A stretch of 64,000 nucleotides of DNA from Rhodoferax mekongensis (GTDB lineage Bacteria; Pseudomonadota; Gammaproteobacteria; Burkholderiales; Burkholderiaceae_C). The notes beneath the pieces are model-generated. The model worked only from the letters and a program-made list of their open reading frames with translations. It was not told the DNA's origin and ran no database searches. This document shows positions 35,221 to 45,053 of this stretch, piece by piece. Position numbers and translations under genes: made by a program. Within the stretch, counting starts at the first letter, position 1, and each line of letters opens with the position of its first letter. Where the stretch lies: NCBI RefSeq assembly GCF_032191775.1, contig NZ_CP132507.1, forward strand, positions 1,017,001 through 1,081,000, written 5' to 3'.

Positions 35221-35736
35221 ATGCGTATTGCCCTCATCTCCGATATTCACGGCAACCTCCCCGCATTGGAGGCGGTGGCGGCTGACATTCGCCGGCGAGG
35301 CGTGGACTGCATCGTCAATTTGGGCGACAGCCTGTCCGGCCCTTTGTTGCCCCTGGAAACGGCCCGCTACCTGATGGCCAGTGGCTGGTTGAGCCTGGCA
35401 GGTAACCACGAGCGCCAGATCCTGACCCACACCGCAGCTGTCGTGGCTTGCGGTCACACGCACATTCCTCGTGCTTTGCGCTCGCGTGCCGGGCAGTTGC
35501 TGTGCAACCCCGGCAGCGTGGGCTTGGCGGCCTTCGACGATCTGGAGCCGATGGAGAACGTGGTGGAAAACGGATCGCCCGACGCCCGCTACGCCATCAT
35601 TGAACGCGCATCGGGAGCCTGGAGCGCTGCGCTGCACAGCGTGCCTTACGACTTTGAACCCATGGCGCGTTTGGCGGATCTGCGCGGGCGGCCGGAGTGG
35701 GCGTATGCGCTGCGCACGGGCTACATGGCCTCCTGA
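35221..35736 (+). CDS. Calcineurin-like phosphoesterase with internal deletion
   Basis: This 171-residue protein has the metal-site motifs DIHGNL (D8, H10), NLGDSLSG (D36), GNHE (N62, H63), and CGHTH (H79, H81), all normal for YfcE-type phosphoesterases. Family members I recall are about 230-245 residues and have roughly 65 residues between GNHE and CGHTH, including an HG metal-binding motif; here only about 13 residues separate them (QILTHTAAVVA). The deletion is in frame and leaves both flanks intact, so the protein probably folds poorly or lacks activity. It follows the GGDEF gene closely and ends at a strong terminator. Confidence 0.75.
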   Translation: MRIALISDIHGNLPALEAVAADIRRRGVDCIVNLGDSLSGPLLPLETARYLMASGWLSLAGNHERQILTHTAAVVACGHTHIPRALRSRAGQLLCNPGSVGLAAFDDLEPMENVVENGSPDARYAIIERASGAWSAALHSVPYDFEPMARLADLRGRPEWAYALRTGYMAS

Positions 35737-35752
35737 GCTCGCTCAGAAAATG

Positions 35753-35790
35753 GCCCCGCCAGTCTCGCGACTGCGGGGCTTTTCTTTTCT
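35753..35790 (+). terminator. Rho-independent terminator after the phosphoesterase gene
   Basis: The stem GCCCCGCCAGTC / GACTGCGGGGC with a TCGC loop and one bulged C is followed by TTTTCTTTTC. It lies about 16 bases after the stop codon, ending the plus-strand cyclase-phosphoesterase transcript, just before a hairpin repeat. Confidence 0.85.
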
Positions 35791-35795
35791 GCCTT

Positions 35796-35853
35796 TTGCT
35801 ACTAATTAAGTAGCTGCTTGCGCATATGCAGCGGGCGCTGGAGGCTTATTTTT
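35796..35853 (+). repeat. Intergenic hairpin repeat, copy 5
   Basis: This copy reads TTGCTACTAATTAAGTAGCT, then GCTTGCGCATATGCAGCGGG and CGCTGGAGGC. It fills the gap between a terminator and the 3' end of htpG (minus strand). Confidence 0.75.
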
Positions 35854-35870
35854 CTCTATGTCAGCCCGCA

Positions 35871-37865
<1,995 letters not shown>

Positions 37866-37994
37866 AGTTCTGTCTCTGAGTCTCAAAAAAAGCGATGTGC
37901 GACACGGGCCAATAGCGCCTGCGGCGCGGGCAACCCTCAATTATGGGCGAGGGGGTGGGTTTCAAGAGGCTGGGCAGATGGGTAGCATTGCCAA

Positions 37995-38579
37995 ATGCTT
38001 CAAAACAAGAAACTTCGTGTCGGGCTAGTTGTCGCCTGTTTTCTGTTCCTGCTTTTGGGCTGCGGTCTGACCGCCGAAATGACGGAGTACTTGATTGCTA
38101 CGACCCGACTGTCAATTTGGGCATGGCGGCTGATTTTTACCCTTGGTGGAATTCTGTTGTTGGGCTTTTGGTGCATTCCGTCTTGGCATAGCCGCCTCAG
38201 CGCTGGGCTGGAACTCAAAATGCCGACGCACATTTTTCGGGTTCTGCTGGGTTTTCCGGTGATGGCACTATCCCTTGCTGGTGTACTTGTTGCAGCGCCT
38301 TTGGGCTATGTCTATGGCTTGGCGTACATCACAGGTTCTCCCCAAACTGGAGTTTCAGCGGTCGTCTTGAAGGCAGAGCCTGTCCAGACATCGGGGAAGG
38401 GTTGCAAACAGGATTTCACATTTCGTCTAGACGGAGCCGCCGGTGAGGCTTGTGTGCAAGGGCGTGTTGTCGGTCCATTGCCTGTGGCCGGTCAGCGAGT
38501 TGAGCTGCGGGGTATTCGGTCTGCTCTAGGCTTTTGGGTGCAAGAAGTGCACGCGACAGCCGTATCTGCACCCAGTTAA
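37995..38579 (+). CDS. Hypothetical membrane protein
   Basis: The 194-residue protein has three hydrophobic segments near residues 8-25 (VGLVVACFLFLLLGCGL), 42-62 (WRLIFTLGGILLLGFWC) and 82-112 (GFPVMALSLAGVLVAAPLGYV), then a soluble C-terminal domain of about 80 residues with two Cys in KGCKQDF and GEACVQG that could form a disulfide. No family is recognised. It lies divergent from htpG and 18 bases before the TfoX-C gene. Function unknown. Confidence 0.65.
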   Translation: MLQNKKLRVGLVVACFLFLLLGCGLTAEMTEYLIATTRLSIWAWRLIFTLGGILLLGFWCIPSWHSRLSAGLELKMPTHIFRVLLGFPVMALSLAGVLVAAPLGYVYGLAYITGSPQTGVSAVVLKAEPVQTSGKGCKQDFTFRLDGAAGEACVQGRVVGPLPVAGQRVELRGIRSALGFWVQEVHATAVSAPS

Positions 38580-38597
38580 CTGTTACGAGATTCGCCC

Positions 38598-38864
38598 ATG
38601 GTCAACCACCTTGCCCATCTGCCCAATCTGGGCCCCAAGTCACAGTCGATGCTGATCGCCGCAGGCATCCACACCGTGGCGGACCTGCGTCGCCTGGGTT
38701 CGGTGGCGGCTTACCTCCAAGTCAAGCGCCAAGTCGGCAACGCCAGCTTGAACCTGCTTTGGGCGTTGGAGGGTGCGATCAGCGGCCTGCATTGGCAGGA
38801 AGTCGCCCGCCAGCACCGCACCAGCCTGCTGCTGGCCCTCGAAGACGCAGAGCGCCGTGCTTGA
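38598..38864 (+). CDS. TfoX C-terminal domain protein
   Basis: The 88-residue protein matches the TfoX_C domain: HLPNLGPKSQSMLIAAGIHTV, then LRRLGSVAAYLQVK and LNLLWALEGAISGLHWQEV. The helix-hairpin-helix-like GPKSQSML opening is typical of that family. In TfoX/Sxy proteins this domain sits with an N-terminal half and acts in competence regulation; stand-alone copies are common and their role is unclear. It converges with the lipase gene downstream. Confidence 0.85.
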   Translation: MVNHLAHLPNLGPKSQSMLIAAGIHTVADLRRLGSVAAYLQVKRQVGNASLNLLWALEGAISGLHWQEVARQHRTSLLLALEDAERRA

Positions 38865-38881
38865 GCGGCGTTGGGACAGGC

Positions 38882-40144
38882 TCAGGCCAACCAATTGACC
38901 AACAGCTCTCGTACCACGGGGCTGCTGAGCAATTCCATGTGGTTGAGGCGGTACACCACGGCTTGCCGGTTTTTGGGGAAGTGCAGCGTACGGCCGGCAT
39001 CGTCGTGCCGGCCTAGAGCGCTGTGCAGGGGTACCAAGCCGTCGCCCACCAGGCGCTCGGCCAGCAGGCTGCGCGGTTTGGCTACGGTGGCGGCCACGGT
39101 GTAGCAGTCCACTCCCCCGGGCAGGGGCAGGTGGGTGCGCCGGTCGGGCTGGCGTCGGAAGCGGTCTAGGCCTTGCCAGTCAGACTCCAGGACCAAACCA
39201 TAGCGCAGGTCAGTGATGCCGGCACTGCGCAGCTGCCCCAGCTTGGCCAAGGGGCGTGAATACGGCGTGCTGCCCAGCACCACATCGACCCAATTGCCCG
39301 CCCGCTCCAGCGGCGCTCCGTGGTGGGGCGTGCCCAAAAACACCATGGACTTCAGCAGGGCTCGCCACGGAGCTGCGTTTGCTTCCGCGGTGGCGCAGGC
39401 ACTGCGTGCCACCAGCCCGCCCATGCTGTGCACCAGCACGGTGATGCTCTCCACCGCCACAGGCCACTGGTCCACCAGCTCGCCGAGCTTTTCTGACAAC
39501 GCTGCACCATTGACCGAGATGTGCAAGCCGGTGTTGTAGCGCACAAAAACAGGGGTGTAGCCATGGGCTTGCGCCAGTGCGGCGGCGTGGCTGGTGGGGG
39601 TGCCGTCTGCCGCTGCATGTTCCCACTGCAGATCGTTCATGCACAGGCCGTGCAGCACGATCAGCAGCTTGCCGTTGACGGCATTTTTGGCGGGAATCTG
39701 GTCGGGTTCCAGCACAGCGCCGTTAAAGCGCAAGCTCATCGGCGTGGCCAGCGGGTTGCCGGTGGCGGCCAAGTGGTCGCCCAGCACGCCGTTCAGTGCA
39801 GCCACCACGGCGGCACGTTGGGGGGATTCGGGGGGCTGGGCCTCGGTGCTTTCCAGCAAAGGGGTGAGGGCGCGCAAGGCGGCGTCTGCCGACTTGCCCA
39901 CCAGGGTGGTGATGCCGCGCACTGCGCTGTACACCCAGCCGGTCAGGCCGGTGGCTTGCGGGTGGCTGCCTGTTTGCGTGCTGCTGATGTCGCCCCGTGC
40001 GCCCAACGTGCCAAGCACCGACTGGTGCACGCCTTCGGCCATGCGCGCTACTCCCAAGGTGGCCTGGGTGGCCAGTTGGGCTGCGCCCCGCAGGTCTGTG
40101 GCGATGGCTTTGGCGAAGACCTTGGTGCGGGGCGGTGTGGGCAT
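38882..40144 (-). CDS. Alpha/beta hydrolase, lipase/PGAP1-like
   Basis: The 420-residue protein has an N-terminal helical region (about 1-150) and a hydrolase domain with LLIVLHGLCMNDLQW, the nucleophile elbow LVHSMGGLVARSA (Ser), and a GTPHHGAPLERAGN motif after it, as in PGAP1/lipase-type enzymes. The acidic residue and His would be in GDGLVPLHSAL and LNHMELLS. No signal peptide is evident. It is followed on the same strand, 13 bases upstream in transcription, by the pseudouridine synthase gene, so the two may be cotranscribed. Confidence 0.82.
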   Translation of the reverse strand: MPTPPRTKVFAKAIATDLRGAAQLATQATLGVARMAEGVHQSVLGTLGARGDISSTQTGSHPQATGLTGWVYSAVRGITTLVGKSADAALRALTPLLESTEAQPPESPQRAAVVAALNGVLGDHLAATGNPLATPMSLRFNGAVLEPDQIPAKNAVNGKLLIVLHGLCMNDLQWEHAAADGTPTSHAAALAQAHGYTPVFVRYNTGLHISVNGAALSEKLGELVDQWPVAVESITVLVHSMGGLVARSACATAEANAAPWRALLKSMVFLGTPHHGAPLERAGNWVDVVLGSTPYSRPLAKLGQLRSAGITDLRYGLVLESDWQGLDRFRRQPDRRTHLPLPGGVDCYTVAATVAKPRSLLAERLVGDGLVPLHSALGRHDDAGRTLHFPKNRQAVVYRLNHMELLSSPVVRELLVNWLA

Positions 40145-40157
40145 AGGCGCCTTGTAT

Positions 40158-41183
40158 TTAAAACTTTTCGTGCGGCTGCAGGTAGCGCCACTGGCCCACC
40201 GGCAGATTGCCCAGCATGACCTTGCCCACGCGCACCCGCTTCAAGCCCACCACCTTCAGGCCGACCAGCTCGCACATGCGGCGAATCTGGCGCTTCTTGC
40301 CTTCGGTCAGCACAAAGCGCAGCTGCTCCGGGTTTTGCCATTCCACTTTGGCGGGCTTCAGGCGCTGGTCGTCCAGGCTCAGGCCGTGGCGCAGCAGTTG
40401 CAGCTTCTCGGGCGGGAACACGCTTTGCACATCGCTGGTGACTGGGTCGTCATCGTCCAGGCGAATCAGCTGTTGAGGTTTGCCTCGTCCGGCCAATGCA
40501 GGGTAGGTGGCCGCAGGCGAGTTGGCCGCACCGGGGTTTTCCACGCCGGTGTAGGCGACGCGCACCAGGTATTCCTTTTCCATCACTGAGTCTTCGCCGA
40601 TCAGCTGGCGGGCCACGCGGCCGTCTTGTGTCAGCACTAGCAGGCCGGTGGAGTCAATGTCCAGCCGGCCGGCGGGCACCAGGCTTTTGAGCTGGCTGCC
40701 GTGGAAGAAGAAGCGCGCGTTGTCATCGCGCCAGCGGTTCTGGGGCTGGATGAGCTTGATGGCGGGCTCGTGCCCGTCCTCGGCTTGCCCGCTCACGATG
40801 CCCAGCGGCTTGTTCAGCAGGATGGTGACCTGGTTAGCCTGCTGGCCCTGGGCTTGCTTGTCGATTTCGATGCGCACATCGGGCAGCACCTGCATGCCCA
40901 TCTCGGCCACTTTTCCGTTGACCTTGACCCAGCCTTTGGCTATCCACTCGTCTGCTTCACGGCGCGAGGCCATGCCGAGGTCGGCCATGCGTTTGTTCAG
41001 CCGCACCGTGCCGCCGGCGCCATGGGCGGCGGTGTTACTCTGGCCTTGGGGAATGGCGCGGTTGCCCGGCGCGCGGGATGCGACGGGAGGCGGTGCACGG
41101 CGTGCGCCGGTGGGGGCTGCTGCCTCCTGGGCGGGCGGTGGCGCGCGGCGCAGGACGGGGCGGGGAGGAGTCTGATCGGTCAT
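40158..41183 (-). CDS. Pseudouridine synthase, RluF/RsuA family
   Basis: The enzyme converts uridine to pseudouridine in rRNA or tRNA. The 341-residue protein has a low-complexity Pro/Ala/Arg N-terminal tail (about 1-55), an S4 RNA-binding domain ([20 protein letters not shown]), and the catalytic block [18 protein letters not shown] with the essential Asp, then [14 protein letters not shown]. Among the RsuA/RluB/E/F group it looks most like RluF by the order of motifs, but this cannot be settled by eye. The ATG at 41183 lies just before a hairpin repeat. Confidence 0.85.
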   Translation of the reverse strand: MTDQTPPRPVLRRAPPPAQEAAAPTGARRAPPPVASRAPGNRAIPQGQSNTAAHGAGGTVRLNKRMADLGMASRREADEWIAKGWVKVNGKVAEMGMQVLPDVRIEIDKQAQGQQANQVTILLNKPLGIVSGQAEDGHEPAIKLIQPQNRWRDDNARFFFHGSQLKSLVPAGRLDIDSTGLLVLTQDGRVARQLIGEDSVMEKEYLVRVAYTGVENPGAANSPAATYPALAGRGKPQQLIRLDDDDPVTSDVQSVFPPEKLQLLRHGLSLDDQRLKPAKVEWQNPEQLRFVLTEGKKRQIRRMCELVGLKVVGLKRVRVGKVMLGNLPVGQWRYLQPHEKF

Positions 41184-41190
41184 GGTGCGG

Positions 41191-41247
41191 TTGCTATTAT
41201 TTTGAGAGCTGCTCGCGCACATTCCATGAGCGCTAGAGGCAGATTTT
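41191..41247 (+). repeat. Intergenic hairpin repeat, copy 6
   Basis: It reads TTGCTATTATTTTGAGAGCT, then GCTCGCGCACATTCCATGAG and CGCTAGAGGC. It lies eight bases upstream of the pseudouridine synthase start on the opposite strand and is the copy most like the one inside hsdM. Confidence 0.85.
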
Positions 41248-41274
41248 GCTACTAAATGGCCTGGCAGGCCAGCA

Positions 41275-41787
41275 TTAGCGGGGTTGGAGGACCATATGGT
41301 CTTTGTGGAGCGTGATGTCGAACTTGGACAGGAAGGACTGGCCCAGGAGCGCTTCGTCGTCCTCCCCTCCGTGCAGGCCCACACCCATCTTGATGTTGCG
41401 CGCTTCCACCGGGCCGATGGAAAGGCTCGCCCCCTCGACCACGCGCCCGGCGCGGTCCCCGTTGGCGGTCCGGAAGGTGGTCGGGGTGCCACCGGTCAGC
41501 CCGGCCTTGCGCGCAAACGCTTCGCTCACCGTGACCAGCGACGCACCGGTATCCACCAGAAACGTGACTTCTACGCCCTGGATGCGGCCTGGGGTGTAGA
41601 AATGTCCGTCCAGGGCGCGCGGGATGATCAGGTCGCCATTGGCCAGCACTTGGGCCTTTTTGGGCTGCAGGTAGACGCTCATGCCGGCATACAGCAGGCC
41701 CATCACCACGCACCAAAAAACGATGAGCGGAATCAGCCCCATCTGGCGGGGCGCTGCAGCGTCCCCATCCCGGTCTTGAGGGCCCAT
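41275..41787 (-). CDS. Membrane-anchored retropepsin-like aspartic protease (TIGR02281-like)
   Basis: The 170-residue protein has one N-terminal membrane segment ([20 protein letters not shown]) and a single retroviral-type aspartic protease domain with the catalytic [21 protein letters not shown]; the second signature [14 protein letters not shown] follows. Such proteins act as homodimers in the periplasm-facing membrane; the biological substrate is not established. The ATG at 41787 follows in-frame TTG and GTG codons; the choice is uncertain by two residues. Confidence 0.85.
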   Translation of the reverse strand: MGPQDRDGDAAAPRQMGLIPLIVFWCVVMGLLYAGMSVYLQPKKAQVLANGDLIIPRALDGHFYTPGRIQGVEVTFLVDTGASLVTVSEAFARKAGLTGGTPTTFRTANGDRAGRVVEGASLSIGPVEARNIKMGVGLHGGEDDEALLGQSFLSKFDITLHKDHMVLQPR

Positions 41788-41805
41788 CACCAAGCAGTGG
41801 CTGTG

Positions 41806-42054
41806 TTAGCGATAAAAGGCTTCAACCTTGCCCTTGAGCTTGATCAGCAGGGGCTTGCCTTTGCGGTCCACCGTCTTGCCGGCGGGCACTTTGATCCAGC
41901 CTTCGCTGACGCAGTATTCCTCCACGTCCATGCGCTCTTTGTCGTTGAAGCGGATGCCGATGTCGTGCTCGAACACGGCAGCCACATGGTGGGGGCTGCG
42001 GGGGTCGATAGACAGGTGGTCGGGCAGGGCGGGGCGTTCAGTCGTGTTTGTCAT
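41806..42054 (-). CDS. DUF3297 family protein
   Basis: This 82-residue basic/acidic protein (LPDHLSIDPRSPHHVAAVF, then IGIRFNDKERMDVEEYCVSE and a Lys-rich GKPLLIKLKGKVEAFYR) matches the DUF3297 family, whose function is unknown. The frame is short but has a normal start and good coding composition. It lies between the protease and the PAS-GGDEF-EAL gene, on the same strand as both. Confidence 0.85.
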   Translation of the reverse strand: MTNTTERPALPDHLSIDPRSPHHVAAVFEHDIGIRFNDKERMDVEEYCVSEGWIKVPAGKTVDRKGKPLLIKLKGKVEAFYR

Positions 42055-42092
42055 GGCCTGTATTTTCTCATTCCCGGACGGTTGGCTTCGCG

Positions 42093-44093
42093 CTATGCCC
42101 GCACTCTCTGTACAAAAGCTGCGGCGGGCAAGGGTTTTGCAAACAGATACCCCTGGTATTGCCCAATGCCCTGGGCCTGCACCCACTCCAATTGGGCCGG
42201 GGTTTCCACCCCTTCAGCCACGATGTGCAGTTGCATCAGCCGGCACATGGACACGATGAGCTCGGCCACCGGGCGGTTGGCCTCGATGTCCTGCACAAAG
42301 GTTTTGTCCACCTTCAGCACTTGAATCGGAAAACGGTTCAGGTAGGCCAGGTTGGAGTAGCCCGTGCCGAAGTCGTCTACGCTGATGGAGAAGCCCATGC
42401 GCCGCAAATCGTCCAGCGTTTCGTGGGTGTGGGGCGCCACTCCGAGCAGCATGGACTCGGTGAGCTCCAATTCGAGGCGCGCGGGCTGCGCCGCAGTGGC
42501 GGTGACGATGCGGGCCAAGCGGTTCAGCAGCTCCGGGTCACGGAACTGGCGGGGCGAGAGGTTGACGGAAATCTTCAGGTCCAAGCCTTCACGGGCCCAC
42601 TGCACTTGCTGCCGCGCAGCCTGCTCAAACACCCAGTCGCCCAAGGCGTTGATCATGCCCGTGCTCTCGCAGGTCGGAATAAAGGCGTCCGGCCCTACCA
42701 GCCCGCGCTGCGGGTGGTTCCAGCGGATCAGCGCTTCCGCCCCGCGCACCTGGCCGGTGGCCACGTCCACGCGTGGCTGGTAGTACAGCTCAAACTCCTG
42801 CCGCGTCAGGGCGTGGCGCAGTTCGGTTTCCAGCTCCAGCCGCTGTTGCACGCGCTGCGCCATGGGCGACTCGAAGATGTTGAGGGCGTTGCGGCCGCTC
42901 TCTTTGGCGCTGTACATGGCGAGGTCGGCATTGCGCAGCAGGGTATCCAGCTCCTTGCCGTGCTCGGGATAAAAGCTCACACCCACACTGGGCGTGACGA
43001 TGACTTCCGCACCATGGATATGTATGGGTTGCGCGACCGTGCTGCTGAGGCGCCTGCGTACCAGGTCGACTTCTTCGCGGATGTTGTGGGACACCATCAG
43101 GATGAGGAACTCATCTCCACCCAGCCGGGCCACCATGTCGCTGCTGCGGGTGATTGCCCGCAGGCGCTCGGCCACCTGCACCAGCAGGGCGTCACCCGCC
43201 GCGTGGCCCAGGGTGTCGTTGATGTCCTTGAAGTGATCGAGGTCGATGTAGATCAGTGCAGCCTCGGTAGCGCCTTCTCCCATGTCACGCAAGGTGTCGG
43301 CAAAGCGCTGCATCACATGGCTGCGATTGGGCAGGCCGGTCAGGGAGTCGTGCCGGGCGAGGTACTGCGAGTGGTCTTGCGCATGTTTGATGGCGGTGAC
43401 ATCGACTTCGCTCATGAGCACTGCGTCGCGCCCGGTTACCGCATCGCGGCACAGGCGGACCGACACCTCGTGCCAGCGCAGATTGCGGGTGGTGTGGGCG
43501 GGCAGTGTCAGTGTGGCTTCACCATGCAGTTCCAGCATGGCCAGCATGCGCTCCAGCGCTTCCATGTCCTGAAAGCGCTCGGCCATGCGCATGTTGAGGT
43601 TGGGCACCGATTCGCGCGCAGCCGGGTTACGGTAGAGCACCACGCCTTCCCGGTCATACAGCGTGATCATCACATCGGTGTGCAGCAGGGCCTCTACCGA
43701 GCGCAGTGCCTCGGGACGGTCCGGCTCAATGATGCGGCTTTCGCACAGTATGGCCATGCGCCCGTCTGTCAGGCGGATGCCGCTGAGCTGCATGTTCATG
43801 GACACCGGTACGCCGGCGGGGTAGATGGTCCACTGCTCGCTGAAGCTGGCGCCGTGCTGCGCAAAGTCGCTTTGGTATTGCCGCAGCCGTTTGGCAACCG
43901 AGGCGGACATGTCCGCCCCCATATCGCGGCTGCACAGCTCGGGCAGTCCCTGCGCGCGCCAGAGGGTGAGTGCCGCATCGTTGGCCCAGTGCACCCGGCT
44001 CTTGTCGATGTCGAACACCCAGATCGGCAGGCTGATGCGCTCCAGCAAGCGGAAGTGCTGCCTGCGTGCCTCCAGCTCTTCGCTTGTCAGCAT
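42093..44093 (-). CDS. PAS-GGDEF-EAL bifunctional c-di-GMP protein
   Basis: The 666-residue protein has PAS-like regions (ISLPIWVFDIDKSRVHWAND and ALLHTDVMITLYDREGVVLY) in the first 250 residues, a GGDEF domain with LARHDSLTGLPNR and RLGGDEF, I-site RSSD five residues before it, and an EAL domain with GAEALIRW, the ELTESMLLG and DDFGTGYS motifs and the terminal VAEGVE. Both catalytic cores look complete, so it could make or degrade c-di-GMP depending on conditions. No membrane segments are seen. It lies 41 bases after the Crp/Fnr-like gene on the same strand. Confidence 0.92.
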   Translation of the reverse strand: MLTSEELEARRQHFRLLERISLPIWVFDIDKSRVHWANDAALTLWRAQGLPELCSRDMGADMSASVAKRLRQYQSDFAQHGASFSEQWTIYPAGVPVSMNMQLSGIRLTDGRMAILCESRIIEPDRPEALRSVEALLHTDVMITLYDREGVVLYRNPAARESVPNLNMRMAERFQDMEALERMLAMLELHGEATLTLPAHTTRNLRWHEVSVRLCRDAVTGRDAVLMSEVDVTAIKHAQDHSQYLARHDSLTGLPNRSHVMQRFADTLRDMGEGATEAALIYIDLDHFKDINDTLGHAAGDALLVQVAERLRAITRSSDMVARLGGDEFLILMVSHNIREEVDLVRRRLSSTVAQPIHIHGAEVIVTPSVGVSFYPEHGKELDTLLRNADLAMYSAKESGRNALNIFESPMAQRVQQRLELETELRHALTRQEFELYYQPRVDVATGQVRGAEALIRWNHPQRGLVGPDAFIPTCESTGMINALGDWVFEQAARQQVQWAREGLDLKISVNLSPRQFRDPELLNRLARIVTATAAQPARLELELTESMLLGVAPHTHETLDDLRRMGFSISVDDFGTGYSNLAYLNRFPIQVLKVDKTFVQDIEANRPVAELIVSMCRLMQLHIVAEGVETPAQLEWVQAQGIGQYQGYLFAKPLPAAAFVQRVRA

Positions 44094-44134
44094 AGTGGTT
44101 CCCTGTTGTTGGCTCGTATCTTAGAGGAGGGGCA

Positions 44135-44878
44135 TCAGGGCAGCTGGCGGGTGAATACTTTGGAGCGCAAGGCTTGTAAATCCAAGACACGCAGTCCGCC
44201 GTATTCCACCTTGATGAAGCCTTGCGCCTCCAGGGCGTTGAGTGCTTCATTGACCCGTTGGCGCGAGAGGCCGGCCAGGTACGCCAGCTCCTGCTGGGTG
44301 ATGCGCAGCACCTCCCCGACGCCGGGGTACAGCACGGGGTTGAACAGCGAGGCCAGACTGCGGGCGACCCGGATGTCGGGGTTGGTCATGCGGTCGATTT
44401 CGCGTGCAGCGATGAACTGACCCAGACGCTCATTGAGCTGGTTCATCACAAAGCGGTTGAAAGCAATCGAGTGGTCCAGTAGCCAATGAAAGGTATCCAC
44501 ATGCAAACCGGCGACCAGGCTCTTGCGCAGGGCCTGAATGTTGTAACGGTAGGTCTCGCGCTTGAGTGCAGTGCCCTCACCGAACCAACCTCCGGGCGGA
44601 ACACCGGTGAAGGTCATGGTCTGGCCTTCTGCGTTGTCAGTGCTCATCTTCAGCAGGCCGTCAATCACGCCGAACCAGTAGGTCACCGGGCGCCCCATGC
44701 GGCACATGTATTCGCCCGGTGCGGCCTCTGCAATGCGCAGGTCATCGACAGCGCGTTCCCGGTCGGTGGGGGCCAGCAAGTGCAGCCACGGAATGGCGTC
44801 CAACTCAGCGTCAGTCAGGGGGCGACGACGCTGGTGCAGCGTGGCGTCAGAGGCGTGTGCAGTGCGTGTGTGGGGCAT
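44135..44878 (-). CDS. Crp/Fnr-family transcription regulator
   Basis: The 247-residue regulator has a cyclic-nucleotide-binding-like domain (APGEYMCRMGRPVTYWFGVI, then GGWFGEGTAL) and a C-terminal helix-turn-helix: QQELAYLAGLSRQRVNEALN, followed by LEAQGFIKV. It has only one Cys, so an FNR-type iron-sulphur cluster is not expected; it is closer to CRP in design, but its ligand is unknown. It is transcribed divergently from the CoA-ligase/Liv operon, with a TTGTCGT-N4-ACGACAA palindrome between them that could be its operator, possibly also for autoregulation. Confidence 0.88.
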   Translation of the reverse strand: MPHTRTAHASDATLHQRRRPLTDAELDAIPWLHLLAPTDRERAVDDLRIAEAAPGEYMCRMGRPVTYWFGVIDGLLKMSTDNAEGQTMTFTGVPPGGWFGEGTALKRETYRYNIQALRKSLVAGLHVDTFHWLLDHSIAFNRFVMNQLNERLGQFIAAREIDRMTNPDIRVARSLASLFNPVLYPGVGEVLRITQQELAYLAGLSRQRVNEALNALEAQGFIKVEYGGLRVLDLQALRSKVFTRQLP

Positions 44879-44952
44879 GGTGAAAGCTTCATGTAACCCG
44901 CGTGTAAGTTGCCGTTCAGCGAAGGGAAAACACCTACCGAGATTCGTCTGAA

Positions 44953-44970
44953 TTGTCGTCCAAACGACAA
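44953..44970. promoter_or_regulatory. FNR-shaped palindrome in the crp/fnr-operon gap
   Basis: TTGTCGT-CCAA-ACGACAA is a perfect seven-base inverted repeat with a four-base centre, the geometry of FNR-type sites (TTGAT-N4-ATCAA). It lies between divergent genes, 75 bases before the regulator start and 84 bases before the CoA-ligase start. A second palindrome TGACGTCA (44973-44980) is adjacent but shorter. Confidence 0.6.
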
Positions 44971-45053
44971 CCTGACGTCAAACGCCGTCCTACCATTCGC
45001 CCCATACCAAAGTCCGCGACCAGCATGCAGCGGGCATAACGAGGTGACACGCA

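Noticed and set aside
42048..44420. Very long plus-strand frame opposite the PAS-GGDEF-EAL gene
   Set aside because: Antisense to complete GGDEF and EAL motifs; it crosses an intergenic gap and shows no family motif.
44973..44980. TGACGTCA palindrome considered as the regulator site
   Set aside because: Eight bases occur often by chance; the adjacent TTGTCGT-N4-ACGACAA is longer and has Crp/Fnr geometry.
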